Positions 54,999 to 63,840 of a DNA stretch of 64,000 bases are shown here, piece by piece; the first letter of the stretch is position 1, and the number at the start of each line of letters is the position of its first letter. Position numbers and translations under genes: made by a program. A model generated the notes under the pieces. The model was given only the letters and a program-made list of their open reading frames with translations, searched no databases and had not been told where the DNA came from. This stretch comes from Cognatiluteimonas telluris (GTDB taxonomy: Bacteria; Pseudomonadota; Gammaproteobacteria; Xanthomonadales; Xanthomonadaceae): positions 62,001-126,000 of the forward strand of contig NZ_JAANOY010000004.1 of assembly GCF_011320095.1 (NCBI RefSeq), given 5' to 3'.

Positions 54999-56204
54999 CT
55001 AGCGGGAGACCCACTGGCGTGCCCTGCCCTCGTGAGCGGCCGTCAGCCCGGCGACGATGCTGCGGCGGAATGCGGGCAGCCGCGCGCCCAGCCCCAGCGC
55101 CAGCTTGCGCAGCACCTGCGCCGGCGGTCGGTCGTCGGTGTACAGGCCGGCCAGCAGTTGCGTGGCCATGTAGAGCGGCAGCGTGGCCGCGCGATGGCGG
55201 CGTTCGTAACGGCGCAGCACGTCCATGCTCCAGATCGGGCGCCCCGTCGCCAGCGCCGTACGCAATTCGCGCGCGAGCGTGTCCTGCCCCAGCAGGCCGA
55301 AGTTGAACCCGTGCGCCGTGACCGGATGCATGCCCACCGCCGCATCGCCCACGAGCGCAACGCGGTCGGCGACGAAGCGCCGCGCATACACGCCTACCAG
55401 CGGGTAGGCACAGCGCGGCCCGTCGACATCCATGATCCCCAGGCGCTGGCCGAAGCGCGCGGCCATCTCCACCCCCAGCGCCGCGTCGTCCAGCGCCAGC
55501 AACGCCTGCATCTGCATCGGCGACAGCGTCACCACCACGGATGAGACGTGCGGGTCGTGCAGCGGCAGCAGGGCCAGCGTCTGCCCATGGTCGAACCATT
55601 CCCAGGCAACCTGATCGTGCGCGACCGCATGGCGCATCCGCACCACCAGCATGGTCTTGCCGAAGTCGTGCATGCGCGCACCGATCCCGAGCGCACGACG
55701 CGTCTCCGAGTGCCGGCTGTCGGCGGCCACCAGCAAGTGCGCACGCAGCGCCCGGCCATCGTCCAGGTCCACCTGCGCACCGCCTGCCTCCGTCCGGGCG
55801 GACACCACCCGCGTGCCCGCCAGCAGGCGCACGTCGGGCAAGGGCGCCACCTCGTCGAAAGCCGCTCGGCGGATCGAATGGTTGGGCAGCATCCAGCCCA
55901 ACTGCTGCGCCCCGGCCAGGGCCGGACGGAAGGCCAGCCCGTCGGTGTCGTTGCCGTCGAGCACCAGCGCCTCGCGCAGCACGCCGATCTCGTCCGCACG
56001 CAACCGATCCCAGAGACCCAGCGCCTGCAGCAAGCGCTGCGATCGATGGGTGATCGCGATCTCCCGCCCGTCGTCCGCGGGCGACGCCAGGGCCGCCTCG
56101 GCCTGCCGTTCCACCAGCGCGATGCGCAACCCACTGCCGGCCAGCGAGCGCGCCAGGCACAATCCCGCCGGCCCGGCCCCTACCACCACGACGTCGAAGT
56201 CCAT
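54999..56204 (-). CDS. FAD-dependent ubiquinone-pathway hydroxylase (UbiH/UbiM family)
   Basis: 401 residues, flavoprotein monooxygenase: FDVVVVGAGPAGLCLARSL (FAD Rossmann), HRSQRLLQALGLWD, AADSRHSETRRALG and GDAAVGMHPVTAHGFNFGLL (second FAD motif). The AHGFNFGL form is like UbiM-type enzymes rather than UbiH or UbiF, but the hydroxylated ring position cannot be told from sequence alone. ATG at MDFDVVV with GGAGG-rich upstream. Divergent from the pseudouridine synthase with an FNR-type site between. Confidence 0.85.
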   Translation of the reverse strand: MDFDVVVVGAGPAGLCLARSLAGSGLRIALVERQAEAALASPADDGREIAITHRSQRLLQALGLWDRLRADEIGVLREALVLDGNDTDGLAFRPALAGAQQLGWMLPNHSIRRAAFDEVAPLPDVRLLAGTRVVSARTEAGGAQVDLDDGRALRAHLLVAADSRHSETRRALGIGARMHDFGKTMLVVRMRHAVAHDQVAWEWFDHGQTLALLPLHDPHVSSVVVTLSPMQMQALLALDDAALGVEMAARFGQRLGIMDVDGPRCAYPLVGVYARRFVADRVALVGDAAVGMHPVTAHGFNFGLLGQDTLARELRTALATGRPIWSMDVLRRYERRHRAATLPLYMATQLLAGLYTDDRPPAQVLRKLALGLGARLPAFRRSIVAGLTAAHEGRARQWVSR

Positions 56205-56261
56205 GCGCCCGCCCTCCTGGAGTTGGAGGGCGCAGGCTAGGCATGCCGCGCGCGGACCGCG

Positions 56262-56275
56262 TTGATGCCGGTCAA
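56262..56275. promoter_or_regulatory. FNR/DNR-type site between the hydroxylase and pseudouridine synthase
   Basis: TTGATGCCGGTCAA fits TTGAT-N4-GTCAA, the form given for DNR/ANR sites in pseudomonads. It lies 58 bases before the hydroxylase start and 67 before the synthase start, in a divergent promoter region. Confidence 0.45.
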
Positions 56276-56341
56276 GCCGGGTGGGGATTGCTGTGCATGG
56301 TCGATACACTGCGTGGCCCGATTCCACCGACTCCGGTTGAG

Positions 56342-57064
56342 ATGCCCGATCACGTTCGCCTGGCCAAACGCGTTGCCGATCTTGCCCGCTGTTCGCGCAT
56401 CGAGGCCGAGCAATACATCAAGGGCGGCTGGGTGTCCGTCGATGGACGCGTGACGGAAGATCCGGCGCATCCGGTGTCGGGCGAACTCGTCGCGATCGAC
56501 CCCACCGCCCAACTGGAGACGGTCGAGCCGGCAACGGTCCTGCTGCACAAGCCGGTCGGCTACGACACGATCAGCGGCCGCAAGGTCGCGGCAGGATTGG
56601 TGCAACCCGAAACACGCTGGCCGGACGATCCGTCGGGCGTGCACCTGCTCGAACGCCACTTCCATCGCCTGACGCCGCTGGTGCCGCTGGATGCCGAGGC
56701 CAGCGGCCTGATGGTGCTGACGCAGGACGGCCGCGTATGGCGCCGGCTGACCGAAGACGGCGACGAGATCGAACAGGAATTCGTGGTCGAGGTCAGCGGC
56801 GACATCGCGCCCTATGGGCTGCACAAGCTCAACCACGGCCTGCACTACAACGGACGGCCGCTGCGGGCGTGCAAGGTCAGCTGGCAGAACGAGGTCCGCC
56901 TGCGTTTCGCGCTCAAGGGCGTGCAAGGCGGCCAACTGCGCGCCATGTGTGCGCAGGTGGGGCTGGATGTGGTGGCGATCCGACGCATCCGCATCGGCAA
57001 GGTTCCGCTGGCCAGGATGCCGGACGGCATGTGGCGCTACCTGCCGGTCGGCGAACGTTTCTAG
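56342..57064 (+). CDS. rRNA pseudouridine synthase (RsuA/RluF family), intact copy
   Basis: 240 residues: N-terminal S4 RNA-binding domain (MPDHVRLAKRVADLARCSRI...WVSVDGRV), then the catalytic domain with TVLLHKPVGYDTISG and the catalytic aspartate in PLVPLDAEASGLMVLTQDG, and FVVEVSGDI. Modifies uridine in 16S or 23S rRNA; which site is not decidable. An in-frame ATG at 56297 would add 15 residues. Paralogous to the frameshifted 32163-32883, with long stretches identical at DNA level. Confidence 0.9.
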   Translation: MPDHVRLAKRVADLARCSRIEAEQYIKGGWVSVDGRVTEDPAHPVSGELVAIDPTAQLETVEPATVLLHKPVGYDTISGRKVAAGLVQPETRWPDDPSGVHLLERHFHRLTPLVPLDAEASGLMVLTQDGRVWRRLTEDGDEIEQEFVVEVSGDIAPYGLHKLNHGLHYNGRPLRACKVSWQNEVRLRFALKGVQGGQLRAMCAQVGLDVVAIRRIRIGKVPLARMPDGMWRYLPVGERF

Positions 57065-57076
57065 GGCACGCCCGAC

Positions 57077-57547
57077 TCAGGCGCCGCGCACGCGCAGCGT
57101 CAGGCCCTTGAGGAAATTACGCAGCAACTGGTCACCGCACTTGCGGAAGTTCTTGTGCCCGGGCTGGCGGAACAACGCCGACAGCTCCGGCCTGGACACC
57201 GGGAATCCCGCATCCGCGAACACCTGGTGCATGTCGGAGTCCTTGAGCTCGAACGCGACCCGCAGCTTCTTCAACACCACGTTGTTGCTGATGCGCTTCT
57301 CCACCGGTCGTAACGGCAGGCCTTCATCCCTGCCACGACGATGCACGATCAGCCCATCGAGGACATGCGCCAGCACGTCGTCACTGCACATGGCGTAGCC
57401 CGGCTCGTCCTCCTTCAGCAGGAAGGCGTGCACATCGTCCTTGTCGATGGGGAATGCTGGATCTGCAAGGCGCGCGATCTCGACCACCTTGTTGTCGCTC
57501 AGGTCGAGCATGTAACGGATGCTGCGCAGGACGTCGTTGTTGATCAT
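57077..57547 (-). CDS. DUF1456 (YehS-like) protein, copy 2
   Basis: 156 residues with the same two-repeat plan as copy 1: MINNDVLRSIRYMLDLSD and ISNNVVLKKLRVAFELKD, each followed by a helix ending in LDGLIVHRRGR or FLKGLTLRVRG. Convergent with the intact pseudouridine synthase, 12 bases away. Eleven bases downstream of the DUF1993 gene, so probably co-transcribed with it; copy 1 has no such neighbour. Function unknown. Confidence 0.87.
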   Translation of the reverse strand: MINNDVLRSIRYMLDLSDNKVVEIARLADPAFPIDKDDVHAFLLKEDEPGYAMCSDDVLAHVLDGLIVHRRGRDEGLPLRPVEKRISNNVVLKKLRVAFELKDSDMHQVFADAGFPVSRPELSALFRQPGHKNFRKCGDQLLRNFLKGLTLRVRGA

Positions 57548-57558
57548 CGGATGCGCCG

Positions 57559-58068
57559 TCAGTACGTGCCCATGTAGTCTTTCTTGCCGATCTCGACACC
57601 GCCGTGGCGCAACAGGTCGTACGCCGTGGTGACATGGAAGAAGAACTGCGGCAGCCCGTACGCCAGCAGATAGGCCTGGCCGCCAATCCTGCGTTCCTTC
57701 GGCGTTCCGGGACGCAACACGAGCTCGCGTTGTTCGCTGCCTTCGAACCGCGCCGCGTCCAGGCCGCCGATGAACGCCAGCGTCGCCGCGATCCGCTGCT
57801 GCAGATCGGCGAAGGTCTGGTCGCCGCCTTCGTACGCCGGGACCTCCGCGCCCGCAAGCCGCGCCGACACGCTGGTGGCGAAGTCGCAGGCGATCTGCAC
57901 CTGGCGGGTCAACGGGAACATGTCGGGGAACAAGCGCGACTGCAGCAGCGCGACGGGATCGATCTTGCGCTCGGTGGCGTGGGTTTCGGCTTTGGCCAGG
58001 ACATTGCCAAGCGCGGTGAGCATCTGCTGGAAGACGGGGACGGATGCGGTGTGCATCGAGAGGGACAT
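57559..58068 (-). CDS. DUF1993 protein
   Basis: 169 residues, four-helix DinB-like fold predicted: MSLSMHTASVPVFQQML at the start, RLFPDMFPLTRQVQIACDFA in the middle (a DUF1993 hallmark), ending FFFHVTTAYDLLRHGGVEIGK. Function unknown; the family is sometimes placed near damage-inducible DinB proteins. ATG 58068 chosen because the preceding 77 codons lack family similarity. Confidence 0.82.
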   Translation of the reverse strand: MSLSMHTASVPVFQQMLTALGNVLAKAETHATERKIDPVALLQSRLFPDMFPLTRQVQIACDFATSVSARLAGAEVPAYEGGDQTFADLQQRIAATLAFIGGLDAARFEGSEQRELVLRPGTPKERRIGGQAYLLAYGLPQFFFHVTTAYDLLRHGGVEIGKKDYMGTY

Positions 58069-58204
58069 GGCAGATCCGCTGTCGGGGGGGAAGCGCATGG
58101 TAGCCCGCAAGCCGACCAGTGGCGTTGATCGTTGCCAACACCGCACAGCGCGGAAATGCTTGATGACTTCCGGACCCTTCAGTTCGTGGGGCTGTTGTTG
58201 ATCG

Positions 58205-58384
58205 CGCCTTGGATTCCCCGCAGCGGCGGCCGCGGCCGGAGGGCGCCGATGTACGCCACGCGATTTTCGTTGCCAGACCCGCAGCGTTCTCCAGCCCATC
58301 GATGCATGCCGTCACCAATGCCGATTCGTTGTACCGGTCACCCAGCTCGCGCATCGTCCTGGCTACCGAATCGCGCAGGTACAG
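58205..58384 (-). pseudogene. 5'-truncated, frameshifted copy of the 49160-type small gene
   Basis: Reads LYLRDSVARTMRELGDRY then ALVTACIDGLENAAG, matching residues about 33-68 of the intact protein. Further on, DNA still aligns (TACATCGGCGCCCTCC against TACATCGGCGTCCTCC) but one base is lost, so the frame breaks. Its 5' part is replaced at about 58385 by the end of a receiver-domain fragment. Confidence 0.7.
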
Positions 58385-58706
58385 ACATCCGCGCTTGCCG
58401 CAGGGCCTGCTGGAGATCTTCCGGCCCCACCGGTTTGACAAGGTAGTCGTCGAAACCAGCGTCACGGGCGAACGTCTTGTCCGACGGCTGCCCGAACCCG
58501 CTCAATGCGACAAGGTAGGGCGTGCGTTCGCCCATGGTGTCCCGGAGCCTGCGCGCCAGGGTCAGCCCATCCATGCCGGGCATGCCCAGATCCAGCACGG
58601 CGACCTGCGGCTCGAACGATGGCGCCCTGGCCAGCGCCTCGGCACCGCCGGCCATCTCCAGCACCGCGCCGCCCTGAAATGGGGCCGGAGAAATTTGACG
58701 TTTCAA
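58338..58706 (-). pseudogene. receiver-domain fragment of a lost hybrid kinase or response regulator
   Basis: Encodes GGAEALARAPSFEP, the phospho-Asp strand QVAVLDLGMPGMDGLTL, YLVALSGFGQPSD and DDYLVKPVGPEDLQQAL, so beta strands 3-5 of a receiver are present. The first strand with the acidic pair is missing; upstream the frame runs into a palindromic repeat at 58681-58727. The C-terminus runs into the small-gene fragment. Similar to, but not a recent copy of, the receiver in the kinase at 34525. Confidence 0.75.
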
Positions 58707-58727
58707 ACGTTAATTCACTCTGGCCCC
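58681..58727. repeat. 47-base imperfect palindrome with GGGGCC ends
   Basis: Left arm GGGGCCGGAGAAATTTGACG and right arm (reverse) GGGGCCAGAGTGAATTAACG match at most positions around a central TTTCAAA, followed by seven T. A+T-rich core in GC-rich DNA. It interrupts the start of the receiver fragment. It could fold as a plus-strand terminator but no plus-strand gene precedes it. Confidence 0.6.
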
Positions 58728-59033
58728 TTTTTTTAGAAAAGCGCGCGAATACCCTGTAATCCCCAGAAGGTGGGCCAGGGCCCACCCTACGCACCCCACA
58801 TTCGGCTGCAGACCGTAGGGCGGGCTCAAGCCCGCCTTACGCGGGCTCTCCAGCCCATCACTGTATGCCGTCACCAATGCCGCTGCGTTGTACTGGTCAC
58901 CCAGCTCGCGCATCGTCCTGGTCACGGAATCCCGCAGGTGCCAGTCGACGTTGACGGCCTTCTCGGCTTCGTTGGCGGGTTCGACGATGCGCAGCAGATG
59001 CGGCGTCACCAGACCGACGATGGTGGCTCTCAT
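58710..59033 (-). pseudogene. small 49160-type gene cut by a REP element
   Basis: The first 63 residues (MRATIVGLVTPHLLRIVEPA ... LVTAYSDGLES) match the intact protein at 49160-49438. From about 58845 on, the frame is translated REP DNA (PRKAGLSPPYG) and unrelated sequence to a stop at 58710. The C-terminal third of the family is thus lost. Confidence 0.7.
58769..58845. repeat. REP palindrome pair, second locus
   Basis: GGTGGGCC-AG-GGCCCACC (58769-58786) with CTAC, and GTAGGGCGGGCT/AGCCCGCCTTAC (58815-58840), in the same order and orientation as at 34388-34450. The spacer between the two differs between loci. The second element overlaps the 3' end of the small-gene copy at 58710-59033. Confidence 0.85.
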
Positions 59034-59164
59034 TTATTCATCCTGCTTTCGTAACGACGGAAGGTTAGCGCGGAGCGTCAAGCGTCAGCAGGAAGCGCGT
59101 CGCATTCCGGGAGGTCGCGTATGGCCGGGCAAAGCTGCCCTGAATGGATCCGGGATCTTCCCTG

Positions 59165-60161
59165 TCAGGCTTTGACCCTGACGGCTGCCTCCGTTTGGGG
59201 CCTGAACACCATCGTCGCCACCGTGCCGTCGCCATGCTCCAGCACGATCTGGCCACCGAGCTGGAACGCCAGGTTCTGCAGGATCCGTTGTCCCAATCCA
59301 TTTTTTTTCCGAGGAGCCGGAGTCGTGGTCGCGCCGCATCCATCGTCCGCGACGACCAACGTATAAACATCCCGCTCCCGTTCGACCGTGATCGTGATGG
59401 TGCCGTCCCGGCCGTCCGGGAAGGCGTGCTTGAGGCTGTTGGTGACCAGTTCTGCGACGATCAACGACAGCGTCATGAGTACTTTCGAGGTCGAATTCGA
59501 TCGACGCCGCTTCCACGCGGGAGCGGATGTTTGGCATATTGCTGGCGGCGATGAGATCCGCGCAGAGTTCCTCAAGATAGGAGCCCAGCGGCTGGTCGAT
59601 CGAGCTCGGGTTGTTGAGCCGGCGATGCACGTCGGACATCAAGGTCAGCCGATCCTGGGCGGCTTCCAGCGCGTGGGCGCCTGCGCTGTCCGGCTCGAGC
59701 GTCTTTTTCCGCAGGTACAGGAACGCGGCGACGGATTGCAGGTTGTTGGCCACCCTGTGCTGCAGCTCGCGGAACAGCGTGCTGGAGCGGCTCTCTGCCG
59801 ACGACAGGTCGTCCATCGTCAACCTCAGCATGTGCACTACGTACAGCTCCAGGCCCGCGGTCACGATGAAAACGCCCATCGAGATCCGGTCGCCGCTCGA
59901 AAGGTTGAGCGTGCCGTAAGGCGGAAAGAACCAGCCCCAGCCGACCACGATAGAGAGCGCGGCGATCATCGAACCAATCCGGAACCCGCCGACCAGGCCT
60001 GCCAGCAGGATCGCCGGCAGGAAGGTCATCGGTCCGAACCCTTGGCTCAAGCCCCCGAACACGAAACGCAATCCAGCTGCCAGCAGTAATAACGCCAGGC
60101 CGATGGCCGAACCGAGGCGCGGCTGGGCATTGCGCAGCCGCAAGCGGAGCGTGGCGCTCAT
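59165..60161 (-). pseudogene. HWE/HisKA_2-type membrane histidine kinase, frameshifted
   Basis: N-terminal membrane region of about four helices like DUF4118 (residues 15-112), then HisKA_2 with His135 (FRELQHRVANNLQSVAAFLYL) reading from ATG 60161. After IEFDLE the frame breaks near 59480; the ATPase domain (LSLIVAELVTNSLKHAFPDG, ADDGCG, GLGQRILQNLAFQLGG) continues in another frame to 59165. One extra or two missing bases at CTCGAAAGTACTC explain it. Real pseudogene or sequencing error; as given, no full kinase is made. Confidence 0.8.
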
Positions 60162-60261
60162 GTGATGCCGTCCTCCCGAAACCCGATGCTAGCGCGCGGG
60201 GCGTGAGCACTGCGCAAGCGATCGCAGGTTCCGTGCAAGCGTTCCAGGAGGTTGTCCGGGC

Positions 60262-63200
60262 TTACATGTTGCGCCGGTATTCGCCGCCGACTTCATAGAG
60301 CGCATGGCTGATCTGCCCCAGGCTGTGCGTCTTCACCGCCTCCATCAGGCTGGCGAACACATTGCGCCGCTCGCGCGCGGTCGCCTGTAGCGCCTTCAGC
60401 CCCGCGTCGGAAAGGCCATTGCGGTTGCGTTGGTAGCCGGCGACGTTGTCGATCTGCTGGCCCTTTTCCCCTTCCGTCGAGCGGATCAACTCGATCTCGG
60501 TGACGATGTCGCCGGCATGCTCCTTCGGCAGGAAGGTGTTGACGCCAACGAGCGGCAGCGAGCCGTCGTGCTTCTTGTGCTCGTAGTACAGGCTCTCTTC
60601 CTGAATCTTGCCGCGCTGGTACATGGTGTCCATGGCGCCGAGCACGCCGCCGCGCTCGCTGATGGCCTCGAACTCCTTGTAGACGGCCTCCTCGACGATG
60701 TCGGTGAGCTTGTCGACGATGAAGCTGCCCTGCCAGGGGTTCTCGTTGAAGTTGAGCCCCAGCTCCTTGTTGATGATCATCTGGATGGCGACCGCGCGGC
60801 GCACGCTTTCTTCCGTCGGCGTGGTGATCGCTTCGTCGTAGGCGTTGGTGTGAAGCGAGTTGCAGTTGTCGAACAACGCGTACAGCGCCTGCAGCGTGGT
60901 GCGGATGTCGTTGAACTGGATCTCCTGCGCATGCAGGGAGCGGCCGCTGGTCTGGATGTGGTACTTCATCATCTGGCTGCGGGCATCGGCGCCGTAGCGC
61001 TCGCGCATCGCGCGGGCCCAGATGCGGCGGGCGACGCGGCCGATGACGGTGTATTCCGGGTCCATGCCGTTGCTGAAGAAGAACGACAGGTTGGGGGCGA
61101 AGTCGTCGATGCGCATTCCTCGCGCAAGGTAGTACTCGACGATGGTGAAGCCGTTGCTCAGGGTGAAGGCGAGCTGGCTGATCGGGTTCGCGCCGGCCTC
61201 GGCGATGTGATAGCCGCTGATCGACACCGAGTAGAAATTGCGCACCTTGTTGTCGACGAAGTACTGCTGGATGTCGCCCATCATCCGCAGCGCGAACTCG
61301 GTGCTGAAGATGCAGGTGTTCTGCGCCTGGTCCTCCTTGAGGATGTCGGCCTGCACGGTGCCGCGCACGGTGGAGAGCGTGTGCGCCTTGATCCGCGCGT
61401 AGGTCTCGGCATCCACGACCTGGTCGCCGGTGACGCCGAGCAGGCCCAGGCCGAGGCCGTCGTTGGTGGGCGGCAGCATGCCGGCGTACTGCGGGCGCTG
61501 GCGGCCTTCGAACATCTTCTCGATTTTGTCGTGCGCGGCATCCCAGCGCGACTGGTCCTCGCGCAGGTACTTCTCGACCTGCTGGTCGATGGCGGTGTTC
61601 ATGAACATCGCCAGGATCATCGGCGCGGGGCCGTTGATGGTCATCGACACGGACGTCGTCGGCGCGCACAGGTCGAAGCCGGAGTACAGCTTCTTCATGT
61701 CGTCGAGCGTGGGAACGTTGACGCCCGAGTTGCCGATCTTGCCGTAGATGTCCGGGCGCGGCGCAGGATCCTCGCCGTACAGCGTCACCGAGTCGAACGC
61801 GGTCGACAGGCGCGCCGCCGGCTGGCCCACGCTGAGGTAGTGGAAGCGGCGGTTGGTGCGCTCGGGCGTGCCTTCGCCGGCGAACATGCGGATCGGATCC
61901 TCGCCGGTGCGCCGGTACGGATACACGCCGCCGGTGTACGGGTAGTAGCCGGGGAGGTTTTCCTTCTGCAGGAACACCAGCAGTTCACCCCAGGACTTGT
62001 AGGTCGGCGCGGCGATCTTGGGGATCTTCTGGTGCGACAGCGACTCGCGGTAATTGTCGACGGTGATCGACTTGCCGCGGACCTGGTAGGTGGTGGTGTC
62101 GTCGGTGATCGACTTGAGGCGCCCGGGCCAGTCGCGCAGGAGCTTGAGGCCTTCGGCGGACAGCGACTGGATGGCGTCGTTGTAGCGTTGGCGCAGCGTC
62201 AGCAGCGTGCGGTCGATCTGCGGGGCGGGTTGCAACCCGCCTTCAGCGGCCGCGGCTGCATCACCTTCGGCTTGGCGGGTTAAAACCCGCCCTGCGAGAT
62301 CGTCGCTCGTCGGTGAAGCGCTCGCGGCTGAAGCTGCTCCTACGAACAGCAGATCCTCGCTCGCGTACAACGCGAGCGCCTTGGGGAGCCTCGCGTCGCC
62401 CAGGTCGCGCAGCGACTGCCAGTAGCTCTGCGCGCGGTCGGCGATTTCGGCCTGGGTCTCGATCTGGCGGTTGATCGCCCGGCCCTGTTCGGCGATCTCG
62501 GCCAGGTAACGCACGCGCGCGCCGGGGATCAGCACGGTGGCGCGCGGTTCCTTCAGCGACGTATCGATCTGCGGCGTCCACGTTTCCGCCGGCAGCGACA
62601 GCTTCTCGCGCAGCAGCCGGCACAGGTTGGCGAACATCCAGCTGATGCCGGGGTCGTTGAACTGGCTGGCGATGGTCGGATAGACCGGGACATCCTCGTC
62701 CTTGGTCTGGAACGCCACGCGGTTGCGCTTCCACTGCTTGCGCACGTCGCGCAGGGCGTCTTCCGCGCCACGCTTGTCGAACTTGTTGAGCACCACAAGT
62801 TCCGCGTAATCGAGCATGTCGATCTTTTCCAGCTGGCTCGGCGCGCCGAAGTCGCTGGTCATCACGTACATCGGGAAGTCGACGAGGTCGACGATCTCCG
62901 AATCCGACTGGCCGATGCCCGCAGTCTCGACGATGACGAGGTCGTAGCCGAGCGACTTGAGGAAGGCGATGCAGTCCTTGAGCACCGTGTTGGTCGCGGC
63001 GTTCTGCCGGCGCGTCGCCATCGAGCGCATGTAGACGCGCTCGCTGCGCAGCGAATTCATCCGGATGCGGTCGCCGAGCAGCGCGCCGCCGGTGCGGCGA
63101 CGGGTGGGGTCGACCGAAATCACCGCGATGCGCATGTCCGGGAAGGACGCGAGGAAACGGTTGAGCAGTTCGTCGGTCACCGACGACTTGCCGGCGCCGC

Positions 63201-63840
63201 CGGTGCCGGTGATGCCGACGACCGGCGTCTTGCTGCCAGCCAGCTGCCACTGCTTGCGCAGATGGGCGAGCTGCGACTCGTCGAGCGCGCCTTCCTCGAT
63301 CGCAGAGAGCATCCGCCCGATGGCGATCTCGTCGTCGAAATCGACCTTGTGCGGCGTCTCCACCGGCAGGCGGCCTTCGCCGGCGCGGCGGACCACGTCC
63401 TCGATCATCGCCACCAGCCCCATGTGCATGCCGTCATTGGGGTGGTAGATGCGCTCGACGCCGTAATCCTGCAGCTCGCGGATTTCTTCCGGCGTGATCG
63501 TGCCGCCGCCACCGCCGAAGACCTTGATGTGGCCGGCATTGCGCTCGCGCAGCATGTCGACCATGTACTTGAAATATTCAACGTGCCCGCCCTGGTAGCT
63601 GGACAGCGCGATGCCGTCGGCGTCTTCCTGCAGCGCGGCACGGACCACGTCCTCGACGCTGCGGTTGTGGCCCAGGTGCACGACCTCCGCGCCCTGACCC
63701 TGGATCAGCCGCCGCATGATGTTGATCGCCGCGTCGTGGCCGTCGAACAGGCTGGCGGCGGTGACGAAACGCAGCGGCGCGGCGGTTTCCGGGGATGCCG
63801 TCGGCTGCGAGGCGGACAGCGGCTGGGCGGGGGTATTCAT
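60262..63840 (-). CDS. icmF: fused isobutyryl-CoA mutase IcmF (B12 domain, MeaI-type GTPase, mutase)
   Basis: 1192 residues. B12-binding domain first (about 25-155; [33 protein letters not shown]), then the G-protein chaperone (about 180-460; Walker [35 protein letters not shown]), then the acyl-CoA-binding mutase barrel (about 555-1192; [23 protein letters not shown] cut here, [17 protein letters not shown]). Interconverts isobutyryl-CoA and n-butyryl-CoA (related acyl-CoAs possible); the GTPase loads and protects cofactor. Residues about 498-540, in the linker before the mutase domain, are encoded by repeat palindromes. On the minus strand TACAAT lies 33 bases before the ATG as a possible -10. 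Confidence 0.93.
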   Translation of the reverse strand: MNTPAQPLSASQPTASPETAAPLRFVTAASLFDGHDAAINIMRRLIQGQGAEVVHLGHNRSVEDVVRAALQEDADGIALSSYQGGHVEYFKYMVDMLRERNAGHIKVFGGGGGTITPEEIRELQDYGVERIYHPNDGMHMGLVAMIEDVVRRAGEGRLPVETPHKVDFDDEIAIGRMLSAIEEGALDESQLAHLRKQWQLAGSKTPVVGITGTGGAGKSSVTDELLNRFLASFPDMRIAVISVDPTRRRTGGALLGDRIRMNSLRSERVYMRSMATRRQNAATNTVLKDCIAFLKSLGYDLVIVETAGIGQSDSEIVDLVDFPMYVMTSDFGAPSQLEKIDMLDYAELVVLNKFDKRGAEDALRDVRKQWKRNRVAFQTKDEDVPVYPTIASQFNDPGISWMFANLCRLLREKLSLPAETWTPQIDTSLKEPRATVLIPGARVRYLAEIAEQGRAINRQIETQAEIADRAQSYWQSLRDLGDARLPKALALYASEDLLFVGAASAASASPTSDDLAGRVLTRQAEGDAAAAAEGGLQPAPQIDRTLLTLRQRYNDAIQSLSAEGLKLLRDWPGRLKSITDDTTTYQVRGKSITVDNYRESLSHQKIPKIAAPTYKSWGELLVFLQKENLPGYYPYTGGVYPYRRTGEDPIRMFAGEGTPERTNRRFHYLSVGQPAARLSTAFDSVTLYGEDPAPRPDIYGKIGNSGVNVPTLDDMKKLYSGFDLCAPTTSVSMTINGPAPMILAMFMNTAIDQQVEKYLREDQSRWDAAHDKIEKMFEGRQRPQYAGMLPPTNDGLGLGLLGVTGDQVVDAETYARIKAHTLSTVRGTVQADILKEDQAQNTCIFSTEFALRMMGDIQQYFVDNKVRNFYSVSISGYHIAEAGANPISQLAFTLSNGFTIVEYYLARGMRIDDFAPNLSFFFSNGMDPEYTVIGRVARRIWARAMRERYGADARSQMMKYHIQTSGRSLHAQEIQFNDIRTTLQALYALFDNCNSLHTNAYDEAITTPTEESVRRAVAIQMIINKELGLNFNENPWQGSFIVDKLTDIVEEAVYKEFEAISERGGVLGAMDTMYQRGKIQEESLYYEHKKHDGSLPLVGVNTFLPKEHAGDIVTEIELIRSTEGEKGQQIDNVAGYQRNRNGLSDAGLKALQATARERRNVFASLMEAVKTHSLGQISHALYEVGGEYRRNM
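62224..62343. repeat. three repeat palindromes inside the icmF reading frame
   Basis: GGCGGGTTGCAACCCGCC (62224-62241, perfect palindrome), GGCGGGTT-AA-AACCCGCC (62274-62291), and on the minus strand GTAGGAGCAGCTTCAGCCGC (62343-62324) of the same family as the intergenic repeat at 6139. All are read through in frame as an alanine-rich linker. Confidence 0.8.

Noticed and set aside
58681-58734. Plus-strand intrinsic terminator implying an upstream sRNA
   Set aside because: The stem plus T7 looks like one, but the arms match repeat-type ends and no structured plus-strand sequence precedes it; treated as a repeat element.
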